Assembly (NCBI GenBank): GCA_028280415.1
Contig: JANQLV010000006.1
Coordinates: 62,001-126,000, forward strand
Reading direction: 5' to 3'
Origin: Saprospiraceae bacterium
GTDB taxonomy: Bacteria; Bacteroidota; Bacteroidia; Chitinophagales; Saprospiraceae
Length of the DNA: 64,000 nt
The position numbers and the translations under genes were made by a program. Each line of letters begins with the position of its first letter. The stretch's first letter is position 1. Positions 56,798 through 64,000 of this stretch are shown here, piece after piece. A model generated the notes under the pieces. The model was given only the letters and a program-made list of their open reading frames with translations. It was not told the DNA's origin and ran no database searches.

Positions 56798-58004
56798 ATG
56801 ATTTCAGTTAAGATTATCCTCGATAAGCGTTCTAAGAAGAAAAATGGTACTAGTTCACTTAAATTGCGTATTGTTTATAACCGCCATACCTACTATATAT
56901 CACTTGGGTATAGTGTGCTTACTAAGGAGTGGGATGAAGTAGGGCAAAAGGTAAAATCAAGTAGCAAAACTATCAGTAACACAACTCATTTTAATGCACT
57001 TATCAATAATGAGAAACAAAAGACTCTTAACCTTTTCACCAAGTTAGATGGCGAAGGTCAGCTAGATAGAATGTTTTTTGAAGATATTAAGAAACAGCTT
57101 TCTAAAAAGCATACAGAGCTTCGTGTATTGTCCTATGGTAAAGATGTTATTGCTCAATTAAAAGAAGCTCAAAAACATGGTAATGCCCGTGTCTATGATA
57201 CTATAATTAGAAGTGTGAGAAATTTCCTGAAAGGTAAGGATATTCCCATGAAGCAACTTTCTTATGCTTGGCTAAAAAATATGAAGCTTGGTATCTGTCT
57301 AAAGGTAATTCTGTAAATGGATTGAGTGTAAATCTTAGAACGCTTCGTGCTTTATGTAATAGAGCAATCAAGGAAAAAAGATTTCGAAAGATTATTACCC
57401 TTTTGATGAATACAGTATCAAAACTGAAACGACCAGAAAACGTGCAATCACCAGAGACGATATTCTAAAGCTTAGGGATTTTTAGTCACAAACAGAAAGA
57501 CAGAAACGTGCTAAGAACTACTTCTTTATTAGCTTCTATCTAATGGGAGCTTCTTTTGCGGATATTACCTATCTGAAACTAAGTAATATTGCCAATGGGC
57601 GTATTGAATATAAGCGCAGAAAAACAGGCCGTTTGCACTCTATCCCTATTTCCGAACCGCTCAAAGCACTTTTAGATATTTATAGTCAGGGCAAAGAGAA
57701 AGATGATTTCATATTGAACATCATCAAGTCTGACGACCCCGAAAAACAAATCCGAAATATCCGTGATGAACTCAGGTGTTATAATCGTAATTTAAAAAAG
57801 ATTGGCGAATTATCCGAAATTAGAGCTACGCTCACCAGTTATGTTTCCAGACACTCCTATGTTACAATAGCTAAACGCAAAGGCGTTCCGATAGCCGTTA
57901 TAAGCAAAGCTTTAGACCATACTTCCGAGGAAGTCACTCAAATTTACCTCGATTCATTTGATAATGATACGCTTGACAAATATCACTCTATGATAATTGA
58001 ATAA
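56798..58004 (+). pseudogene. Tyrosine recombinase (integrase), disrupted
   Basis: Bacteroidota-type phage/transposon integrase. Arm-binding domain: MISVKIILDKRSKKKNG, YYISLGYSVLTKEWDE. Core-binding domain continues from WLK into KYEAWYLSKGNSVNGLSV after one missing A near 57275-57280. A second frameshift near 57390 leads to DYYPFDEYSIKTE and RDDILKLRDF, then an in-frame TAG (57483-57485). The catalytic domain follows: NIANGRIEYKRRKTG, SYVSRHSYVTIAKRKG and LDHTSEEVTQIYLDSF with the nucleophile Tyr. Three lesions make a functional product unlikely. It lies right beside the tRNA fragment. Confidence 0.85.
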
Positions 58005-58059
58005 AATCAATTCTATTTTCCTATATTGTTAGTAGATATCTTATTCACCAAAGCTACCT

Positions 58060-58332
58060 ATGGAAAAAGTTATCTGCCTAGATACCAAAGCGTTTTATTC
58101 TCTTCTTGATGAAGTCGTCGAAAAGATGATGAAAGAGCGCAAACAAGAATCCAAATGGGTTTCTGCGGAGGAACCTATGGAAATACTTAAAACCACTTCT
58201 AAGACTACTTTACATAAGCTTAAAAACGAAGGCCACATTCAGTTTTCACAGCCTCTAAAAAAGTTAGTTGTCTATGATGGGCAATCACTTTTGGATTATT
58301 TAGAAAAACACGCTCACGAACCTTTTCAATAG
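58060..58332 (+). CDS. Helix-turn-helix excisionase-like protein
   Basis: 90 residues. After a helical N-terminus, residues 30-85 form the MerR/excisionase-like winged helix common in Bacteroidota mobile elements: WVSAEEPMEILKTTSKTTLHKLKNEG then a wing and YDGQSLLDYLEKH. It lies downstream of the integrase remnant, where excisionases usually sit, and appears intact. Confidence 0.78.
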   Translation: MEKVICLDTKAFYSLLDEVVEKMMKERKQESKWVSAEEPMEILKTTSKTTLHKLKNEGHIQFSQPLKKLVVYDGQSLLDYLEKHAHEPFQ

Positions 58333-58338
58333 ATAATT

Positions 58339-58614
58339 ATGGATATTAGCCAATACACCAAGTTTTTCAATTACGGATATTTTCTATCTAAATATGAGCC
58401 ATTGTTTTTAAAAAAGCTTCTAAATGCCACCGAAGGTCAAGATGAAATAAATGAACCTTTAACAGCTGGTAAGGCTCAGTATAATAAAGAACGAGTTTTA
58501 AATAAATTGAGAAGTGTATCAAAACGTCAGGTAAAGACAAATCTAAAGATAAAGGAATTGAGCTTGAAAAATAATTTCTGTTCGAAATTTAAGATTCCTT
58601 CCACTAGGTATTAA
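58339..58614 (+). CDS. Small basic protein of the integrated element
   Basis: 91 residues, starting six bases after the excisionase stop, so probably co-transcribed. It is basic and helical (NKERVLNKLRSVSKRQVKTNLKIKE near the C-terminus). No family recognised. It separates the excisionase from the TIR gene by 27 bases and could belong to either module. Confidence 0.5.
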   Translation: MDISQYTKFFNYGYFLSKYEPLFLKKLLNATEGQDEINEPLTAGKAQYNKERVLNKLRSVSKRQVKTNLKIKELSLKNNFCSKFKIPSTRY

Positions 58615-58641
58615 TAATTTTTTAATTAATAATTAATAAAA

Positions 58642-59439
58642 ATGATTGATAGGATATATATATCTTATGCATGGAAAGGTCAAAAAGAGAACGTAAAGGG
58701 TAGTCGAGAAGAGATTGTCAATAATTTATGTAAAGTTTTTAAAGATAAAGGCTATGAAATTATACGTGATAAAACACACATGAATTATAGGTATATAATT
58801 CGTGAATTCATGAATGATATTTCAAATGCTGCTATCCTCATTACCATAATAAGTAAGAAATACCTACACTCATCGTATTGCATGTATGAACTAACAGCAA
58901 CTTGGGATAAAGGTAAATTTGAAAATAGAGTATTTCCAATAATTCTTCCAGATGCTACTTATATTTATGATACTGTTAAACAAATAGAATTAGTAAAATT
59001 TTGGGAAAAAGAATATAAAAAATACAAAAGTAGTGTTAGCAGCATTGAAGATTCTGCCAAAGATGGTTTCATTCAAAAGCTAAGAGACCTTGAATTCATA
59101 CATCAAAGAGTTTCGGGTAGTATATATTCCTTAACGGGTATGGTTGGCATAGATGCTAATCTTCTTTTAGAAAGTCAATTCTCAGAAATCATTAATCAAG
59201 TTGAGCAACAAATTACTCCGGCTAAATTAACTCAATCGAGAGTAGAGTCTAAAAATAGAAAAGGTTTTCCTTTTTCTGAAAAAAACAAGCAATTTCTATC
59301 GAAAAAAATATTAATTATTTTGACAATAGTTTTTATCTTAATTTTATCTTTATTTTTTTTCAGCAGAAACCAGACAGTAAAAATAGAAGGAAATAATAAT
59401 GACAATAACAAAATAATACTAGGAAATGAAAATGATTAA
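58642..59439 (+). CDS. TIR-domain protein with C-terminal membrane anchor
   Basis: 265 residues. TIR domain about 1-180: RIYISYAWKG, GYEIIRDKTHMNY, AAILITIISKKYLHSSYC, and the catalytic-type Glu83 in CMYELTATWD, as in NAD-consuming bacterial TIRs. A membrane helix spans about 221-241 (KKILIILTIVFILILSLFFF). A 24-residue tail after it ends IEGNNNDNNKIILGNEND. With TIR in the cytoplasm, the tail would be periplasmic. The gene overlaps the next by 14 bases, so the two are coupled. NADase activity is inference. Confidence 0.85.
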   Translation: MIDRIYISYAWKGQKENVKGSREEIVNNLCKVFKDKGYEIIRDKTHMNYRYIIREFMNDISNAAILITIISKKYLHSSYCMYELTATWDKGKFENRVFPIILPDATYIYDTVKQIELVKFWEKEYKKYKSSVSSIEDSAKDGFIQKLRDLEFIHQRVSGSIYSLTGMVGIDANLLLESQFSEIINQVEQQITPAKLTQSRVESKNRKGFPFSEKNKQFLSKKILIILTIVFILILSLFFFSRNQTVKIEGNNNDNNKIILGNEND

Positions 59440-61759
59440 AATATGTTTCGTTTTAATTATCCTTAGTCTGTCTTGTACAGATACTAGTATTAATGGAGAT
59501 GATAATGACAATAATAAAATTATTGTTGGAGATGGGAATACAATTATATATGAAGATCATCATGACCAACCTTTACCAGATTCTTACGAATCTGATTTTA
59601 ACAAAGAGCTATTAGCTAAAAAGTACAACAAAATAATTGAAGAATATAAAGTCCGCAAACTGCAAGTAGACTCCTTAGAAGAAGATATAGAGTTAATTAT
59701 CCAAAAAGAAAGAAAAGGAGAAAGTTACTATTTCAAAATCAATAATTTTATTATTAAAAAAAACAGCCTAAATAATTTTTACAAGGATGAAAATTTACAA
59801 GAAATTTACAGATGGAAATGGAAACATGAATCAGCAAAAAATAGAAATAGAAACAAAAAGAAAGAATATAAAGAAATAATCGAAGTCTATGAAAAATATG
59901 GCCTAAGTAAAACTAGCAAAATGTTAGCTTTTACTTTTCCTGATAATTCAATGAAGAGCAATGATGAAAAATTGGGTTTAATTATAGCTTGTTATTATGG
60001 GACAGGGGATTTTAGAAAAGCTGCTATTGAAGTTCTAAACAGAGATAAGTCGAGAAAAAAATGGAATTATTCGATGAAGCTTGACCTTGCATTATGCTTA
60101 AGGCAATTTAGACTTACACACACACTTAATGAAGGAATAGCACTAGTCGATTCTTTAAAGAGAGACTTTAATACTAAAATAATATCCTACTTTTGGTTAG
60201 TGACACCAATAGAATATACACACTGTATTGAAAGTAGCTTTCACTGTGGTTACGAATTAGATAATAACACGTACAATGAGTTAAAGTACCTAATCAAAAC
60301 ATATCCAGATGATACTTTCGTAGATATAGGATATTATTTAATTGAAAAGTATGAAGAGGCTTTAGAAGTTCGTCCAGATACTCGAATGAAAGATATATAT
60401 CTATTAGCAGCAGCAGAGCAGTATTACAATAAAGTAATTGATCAATATGATGATATTAGAGATTATCTTTATCACAAAAATTACGGTCAATTTATTGATA
60501 TAGAAGATTTAGAGGAATTACGTATAGCAGCACAATATTTTCAAAAGTATATAAATAAATTTAACCAGCAACCATACGTCAAAAGGTCTATTAATAAATT
60601 AATAAATATTTTTGTTATTAGCCAAGAGTTAGATACTGCTCGATATTACTTAGATAAATATAAGCATCTTATGACAAATAAAGAGTTTGCAAGAAGGTTA
60701 TTATGTTTTGCAGAAATTGAACAAAATAGAAATAATTTTGAAAAAGCTCTTTTGATTACTCGAGAAGTAGAAAGTCATGCCGAATTAGCTGGATTAGAAC
60801 ATTTTCAATTTGAACTTGCAAGTGAGATTCCTCAGCATAAAAAAAATGATTCTTTACTTTTGTATTTTATTAACAAAGCACCGCCTCAACCTTCAGAAAG
60901 AAGATTTTATAGTTATTACAGTGGTGTGTACTATAATAATAAAGTTTATAAGTATTATGAAATCAGTTATAGGGTCTCATTCCTTACTAAGCAGCCTATC
61001 CAAGAAGCATTAAACTTAATAAGTACTACTCAAGATTCTTTACTCAAGTATACCCTATTATTAAATCTTGCTCTTGAAGCATTTAAATCTGAGAAGTTTA
61101 ATAATACTAAACGTTTTTTAGATACATTATCAACTTTAAATTATTACATGGAGGATGAGTATGAAGTATATATGATAAAGGAAAAGTTAGACTTATTAGA
61201 TAATCTCAGAGAAATTAACACACCAGAAATATATCAAGAAGGAGTAATAAAACTTAGATATGATGATCACATAGCTGATAGACCATTTGCATACTATATT
61301 GTTAGAGAAGGGATTCGTAAATTTCCCCAAAATGATTATTTACGGTATTTAGAAGTCAGAACTTTAGTAAATTGGAAATCTCATTTAGTTGAACCCTTAG
61401 TTGACAAATTTCTCAAACTATTTCCAAATAGTGAATATGCAGATGATGTGTTATCAGAATTGGTTCATATTCAATTTTTTATTTTTGATGAACCTTTTAA
61501 AGGTGAAAACAATGTAAATAAATTACTAAAAAATTATCCAACAAGTAATGCTTGTGATGATGCATTATACTGGTTTGGGCTTTATTATTGGGAAATGTAT
61601 ATTGATTCATATAATAGGAGTAAATCTGAACGAGAAGTAATTAAAGAGAAAATAAAAATGAAATTTTCAAAAGCACTAGAACTTTCCTCTGAATCACAAT
61701 ATAAGGATGAAATTGAAGAAATAATTTTCAAATTGAATTATTCTCCATCTGAGTATTGA
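59426..61759 (+). CDS. Large helical-repeat lipoprotein coupled to the TIR protein
   Basis: 777 residues; ATG at 59426 or 59432. Lipoprotein-type signal MIKICFVLIILSLSC (lipid cysteine 17 from 59426), then SINGDDNDNNKIIVGDGNT. The motif NDNNKII (27-33) is identical to one in the TIR tail. The rest is alpha-helical tandem repeats of TPR type (FEKALLITREVESHAELAG, DALYWFGLYYWEMY, SALELSS-like pairs), suggesting a binding scaffold. Location: periplasm or outer membrane. No described partner family is recognised. With the TIR protein it may form a trans-envelope sensor/effector pair. Confidence 0.78.
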   Translation: MKMIKICFVLIILSLSCTDTSINGDDNDNNKIIVGDGNTIIYEDHHDQPLPDSYESDFNKELLAKKYNKIIEEYKVRKLQVDSLEEDIELIIQKERKGESYYFKINNFIIKKNSLNNFYKDENLQEIYRWKWKHESAKNRNRNKKKEYKEIIEVYEKYGLSKTSKMLAFTFPDNSMKSNDEKLGLIIACYYGTGDFRKAAIEVLNRDKSRKKWNYSMKLDLALCLRQFRLTHTLNEGIALVDSLKRDFNTKIISYFWLVTPIEYTHCIESSFHCGYELDNNTYNELKYLIKTYPDDTFVDIGYYLIEKYEEALEVRPDTRMKDIYLLAAAEQYYNKVIDQYDDIRDYLYHKNYGQFIDIEDLEELRIAAQYFQKYINKFNQQPYVKRSINKLINIFVISQELDTARYYLDKYKHLMTNKEFARRLLCFAEIEQNRNNFEKALLITREVESHAELAGLEHFQFELASEIPQHKKNDSLLLYFINKAPPQPSERRFYSYYSGVYYNNKVYKYYEISYRVSFLTKQPIQEALNLISTTQDSLLKYTLLLNLALEAFKSEKFNNTKRFLDTLSTLNYYMEDEYEVYMIKEKLDLLDNLREINTPEIYQEGVIKLRYDDHIADRPFAYYIVREGIRKFPQNDYLRYLEVRTLVNWKSHLVEPLVDKFLKLFPNSEYADDVLSELVHIQFFIFDEPFKGENNVNKLLKNYPTSNACDDALYWFGLYYWEMYIDSYNRSKSEREVIKEKIKMKFSKALELSSESQYKDEIEEIIFKLNYSPSEY

Positions 61760-61850
61760 ATTGGATTAAGTGCTAATATAATTCCTAATTTTAGAATGAT
61801 ATAGTATTAGTAGGATTTAAAATTCTAAGGTTTCTCATTCACCTTCTTCT

Positions 61851-62290
61851 TCACAAATCCAATGAAAGCCGCATTAACATTTCAGGCTGAAAGCCATTTA
61901 AAAGTTGATAAGAAAATTGCTTGTGGATTTCTTGATAATCCCAATTAGTACCAGCCTTTTCAATAATTTCTCTACCCCTCGCCAGAGTTTCGGGGCTAAT
62001 ACTAGGTAAATCATCAAATTCAATAAATTTTCTCCGAATGCTAAATCTAACTATATCATTTTCAGAAAGGCTTATAGTATAATCAGGTAGATAATTAGTT
62101 TTAGAGATTTGGCGAATAAAGGACCGAAATTTTTTGATAGAAGAAGTTGACCCTGTTTTTGCTTTTAATTTCTCCAGCCCAATATTCATTCCATTCATTA
62201 CCATTACCACAATGCTTACAGGCTATTTCATACAATCTACGTTCTAAGGCTTTCCTAAATCTAAAATATTTCCTATTAATTGTTAATAGT
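61851..62290 (-). pseudogene. Decayed plasmid-type replication initiator (RepA-like)
   Basis: The N-terminal piece reads FRFRKALERRLYEIACKHCG in one frame. After a frameshift near 62190 it continues as IGLEKLKAKTGSTSSIKKF, LPDYTISLSENDIVRFSIRR and SPETLARGREIIEKAGTNWD. These fit the COG5534-type replication initiator pattern (RLYEIARKHCG...EKL--K-GSTS). Only the C-terminal part is open. It suggests the element has plasmid ancestry. Confidence 0.55.
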
Positions 62291-62468
62291 TAATGTGATC
62301 TTGGAAATGATACTTCGTTAAGGTTAGGTATCAGGCTTCTTATTTGGCAATTAGTTTTTACCTATGTTTTCATCAATTCGTTGATCCATTTCAATTACAA
62401 AAAATTCATACACATTTGATGCAATTAGATTAATTGGCGTATTACTTCAATCAAAAGAAGGTAGGACA

Positions 62469-62660
62469 TCACTCTGGTTGAGAAAAAGCTATTCGAAGAT
62501 TATCAAGAGCAAGTTCAAGCAAATCCCAAGTTTGACAAGGTATTAAACTATCAGCTATCTCATATACAAGAACATAAATATCTTCTAATCATCCTTCATC
62601 TAGTCTTTCCTTCAATTCAATAATCGCTAATTTTTTTAATTCATTCCACGTATTAGACAT
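62469..62660 (-). pseudogene. Small gene broken by an in-frame stop
   Basis: MSNTWNELKKLAIIELKERL then DEG-TGA at codon 24, continuing in frame as LEDIYVLVYEIADSLIP and LLELALDNLRIAFSQPE to TGA. The composition after the stop is fully protein-like (helical, acidic). It would be 63 residues if the stop were absent. No family recognised. Confidence 0.4.
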
Positions 62661-62774
62661 CTTTGTAACTCGCAAAGGATAAAACAATAATGAACTATTA
62701 AAAATGCCGGAAGAGACCTTTTACTTACGATTATTAAAATACAGCATCTGATGGAAGGAAAAACAAAATAAAAT

Positions 62775-62823
62775 CATAGCAGCCCTAGCTATTCTGCTTC
62801 GCGGAACAGCTAGGGCCGCTATG
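62775..62823. repeat. Long interrupted hairpin
   Basis: CATAGC-A-GCCCTAGCT at the left pairs with AGCTAGGGC-C-GCTATG at the right, and the inner TTCTGCTTCGCGGAA extends the stem. The single unpaired bases in the stem resemble attC secondary structure, but the outer boxes do not fit consensus. A terminator is possible but no T run follows. Confidence 0.45.
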
Positions 62824-62874
62824 AAAGAAAAATATTATATTTATGAATAAAAAGTGTACCCCATCTCTATTGAA

Positions 62875-62902
62875 CGGTGTGTAAGCTGTCTGTTACACGC
62901 CG
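62875..62902 (+). promoter_or_regulatory. Hairpin in the leader of the deiminase gene
   Basis: CGGTGTGTAA pairs with TTACACGCCG (one mismatch) around an 8-base loop. It lies 11 bases before the ATG of the next gene, where it could mask translation initiation. Confidence 0.35.
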
Positions 62903-62913
62903 AAAACTGAAAT

Positions 62914-64000
62914 ATGAAATCAATTTTAAATAGTTTTTTACTTGTGGCATTGCTTGCTTCCTGTTCACCACCAGAGAAGAAAGATAAGCCATTTGTCATA
63001 AACCAACCGGCAGAATTTGATACGCAACAAGCGATTTGGTTAATATGGCCGACAAGCAATCATAAAGAAGGAGAATCTGTAGAAGAGGTCACAATATCCA
63101 TTATTGAAGCCATCATCCCAAATGAAAAGGTTATGGTTACATGCAAGAATAAGGAAGTATTTGGACATGCAAAGGAAACACTACAAAACTACTTTGGCGA
63201 TCTAGAAAATATCACACTTGTGGAAATTCCATCTTTGGAGATTTGGGCTAGAGATATGGGGCCAATATTTGTAGAAACCAATAAGAACACGATGGCTATT
63301 GCCGACTTCAATTTTAATTCATGGGGATACTCAGACACATCAGACCCAGACACAAAAACAGAAGAAATGTATGATGTAAGAGTAGCTGAACAATTAAAGT
63401 TGCCTGTGATTTCGAGTTCAATGATTAGCGAAGGTGGAAATAGAGAAGTAAATGGAAAAGGTACATTAATAACAACAGAGTCTGTAGAAAAAGGCAGAAA
63501 TCCAGGTATGAGTAAACTAGAAATGGAAGCCGAATATAAAAGGCTATTAGGGGTGAAAAAAGTGATCTGGTTAAAACAAGGTTTGGTTGAAGATGATCAC
63601 ACATTTCTCGGACCAAAAATAACTTCAGACGGTACCAAAGCTTATACAGTAGTTACCACTAATGGTCATATTGACGAATTTGCTCGTTTTGTAAATGATT
63701 CTACTATTCTTTTGGCACAGATAGATACCACAGAATTTAACGATCCAATCGCTTTTGAAAACCACAAACGAATTGAAGAAAATTATCAAATATTGTCCAA
63801 AGCAACGGATCAGAACGACAAACCATTTACTATTATTCGAATGCCACTTCCAGGAACAATTTTCTCAACAATGAGCCCCGGTGATTATGTATATGAATAC
63901 ATTAAAACACTTGATTATAAGGATGGAAGTACTTTTCCAGATGGAGATACTGTAAAAGTTATAGCTGCATTAAGCTATCTCAATTTCATCATTACAAACA
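62914..64000 (+). CDS. Agmatine/peptidylarginine deiminase-family lipoprotein, 3' end outside window
   Basis: 362 codons visible, running off the window. Lipoprotein signal MKSILNSFLLVALLASC (Cys17). Guanidino-group-modifying fold: WARDMGPIFV (Trp111, Arg113, Asp114), SEGGNREVNGKGTLITTE, and HIDEFARFVN (His252), as in PAD_porph/agmatine deiminase. The catalytic cysteine near the C-terminus (GGGNIHC-type) lies beyond the window. It converts agmatine or peptidyl-arginine to the citrulline form plus ammonia. A lipidated, exported version is less usual for agmatine deiminase and closer to exported peptidylarginine deiminase-like proteins. Confidence 0.88.
   Translation, partial: MKSILNSFLLVALLASCSPPEKKDKPFVINQPAEFDTQQAIWLIWPTSNHKEGESVEEVTISIIEAIIPNEKVMVTCKNKEVFGHAKETLQNYFGDLENITLVEIPSLEIWARDMGPIFVETNKNTMAIADFNFNSWGYSDTSDPDTKTEEMYDVRVAEQLKLPVISSSMISEGGNREVNGKGTLITTESVEKGRNPGMSKLEMEAEYKRLLGVKKVIWLKQGLVEDDHTFLGPKITSDGTKAYTVVTTNGHIDEFARFVNDSTILLAQIDTTEFNDPIAFENHKRIEENYQILSKATDQNDKPFTIIRMPLPGTIFSTMSPGDYVYEYIKTLDYKDGSTFPDGDTVKVIAALSYLNFIITN

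Noticed and set aside
1..64000. CRISPR arrays and rRNA genes
   Set aside because: No regularly spaced direct repeats of 25-40 bases and no 16S/23S/5S signature sequences were seen.

Overview
The window looks like chromosomal DNA of an AT-rich member of the Bacteroidota, most likely a saprospira-type marine or environmental lineage. The direct evidence is two very large secreted proteins with type IX secretion C-terminal sorting domains, many lipoproteins with Bacteroidota-style lipoboxes, weak Shine-Dalgarno signals, and a dense mix of intact genes and decayed remnants. The genus assignment is inference.

Layout. 1-3 kb: 3' part of DNA topoisomerase III, then three small exported proteins on the minus strand, then about 1.4 kb without genes. 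4.4-18.6 kb: scattered metabolic and stress genes (glycerate kinase, short-chain dehydrogenase, methyltransferase plus beta-propeller pair, an ECF42-type sigma factor with its DGPF/YCII partner, azoreductase, PKD lipoprotein, GT-C membrane glycosyltransferase, dihydroorotase with a structured leader, outer membrane barrel, 2OG-Fe(II) oxygenase). 19.4-31 kb: two giant type IX secreted proteins, a 1433-residue metalloprotease/beta-helix protein and a 2113-residue cysteine-rich repeat protein. 31-56 kb: an accessory region with single genes on both strands, four penicillin-binding-protein-like serine hydrolases, an M1-like peptidase, a CHAT protease with a small membrane partner, a two-component system and a TlpA-like protein. 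Its intergenic spaces hold inverted-repeat elements resembling integron attC sites. At 42.8-44.4 kb three good attC candidates in one orientation bound two intact cassettes (Uma2 nuclease, GIY-YIG nuclease), followed by a frameshifted lipoprotein gene. No integron integrase is in the window, so this resembles a CALIN (attC cluster lacking an integrase).

56.6 kb to at least 62.7 kb: an integrated element next to the 3' half of a tRNA gene (probably tRNA-Pro) whose native terminator is still present. It has a decayed tyrosine recombinase, an excisionase-like HTH protein, a small protein of unknown function, then an overlapping two-gene operon: a TIR-domain protein anchored by a C-terminal membrane helix, and a 777-residue helical-repeat lipoprotein. 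The two proteins share an NDNNKII motif in the tail and head that should meet in the periplasm. I regard this TIR/lipoprotein pair as the best candidate for an undescribed system, probably a defence or envelope-sensing module. A decayed replication-initiator gene and another broken gene follow. The window ends inside a lipoprotein of the agmatine/peptidylarginine deiminase family.

Functions come from motif recognition by eye; no homology search was run.
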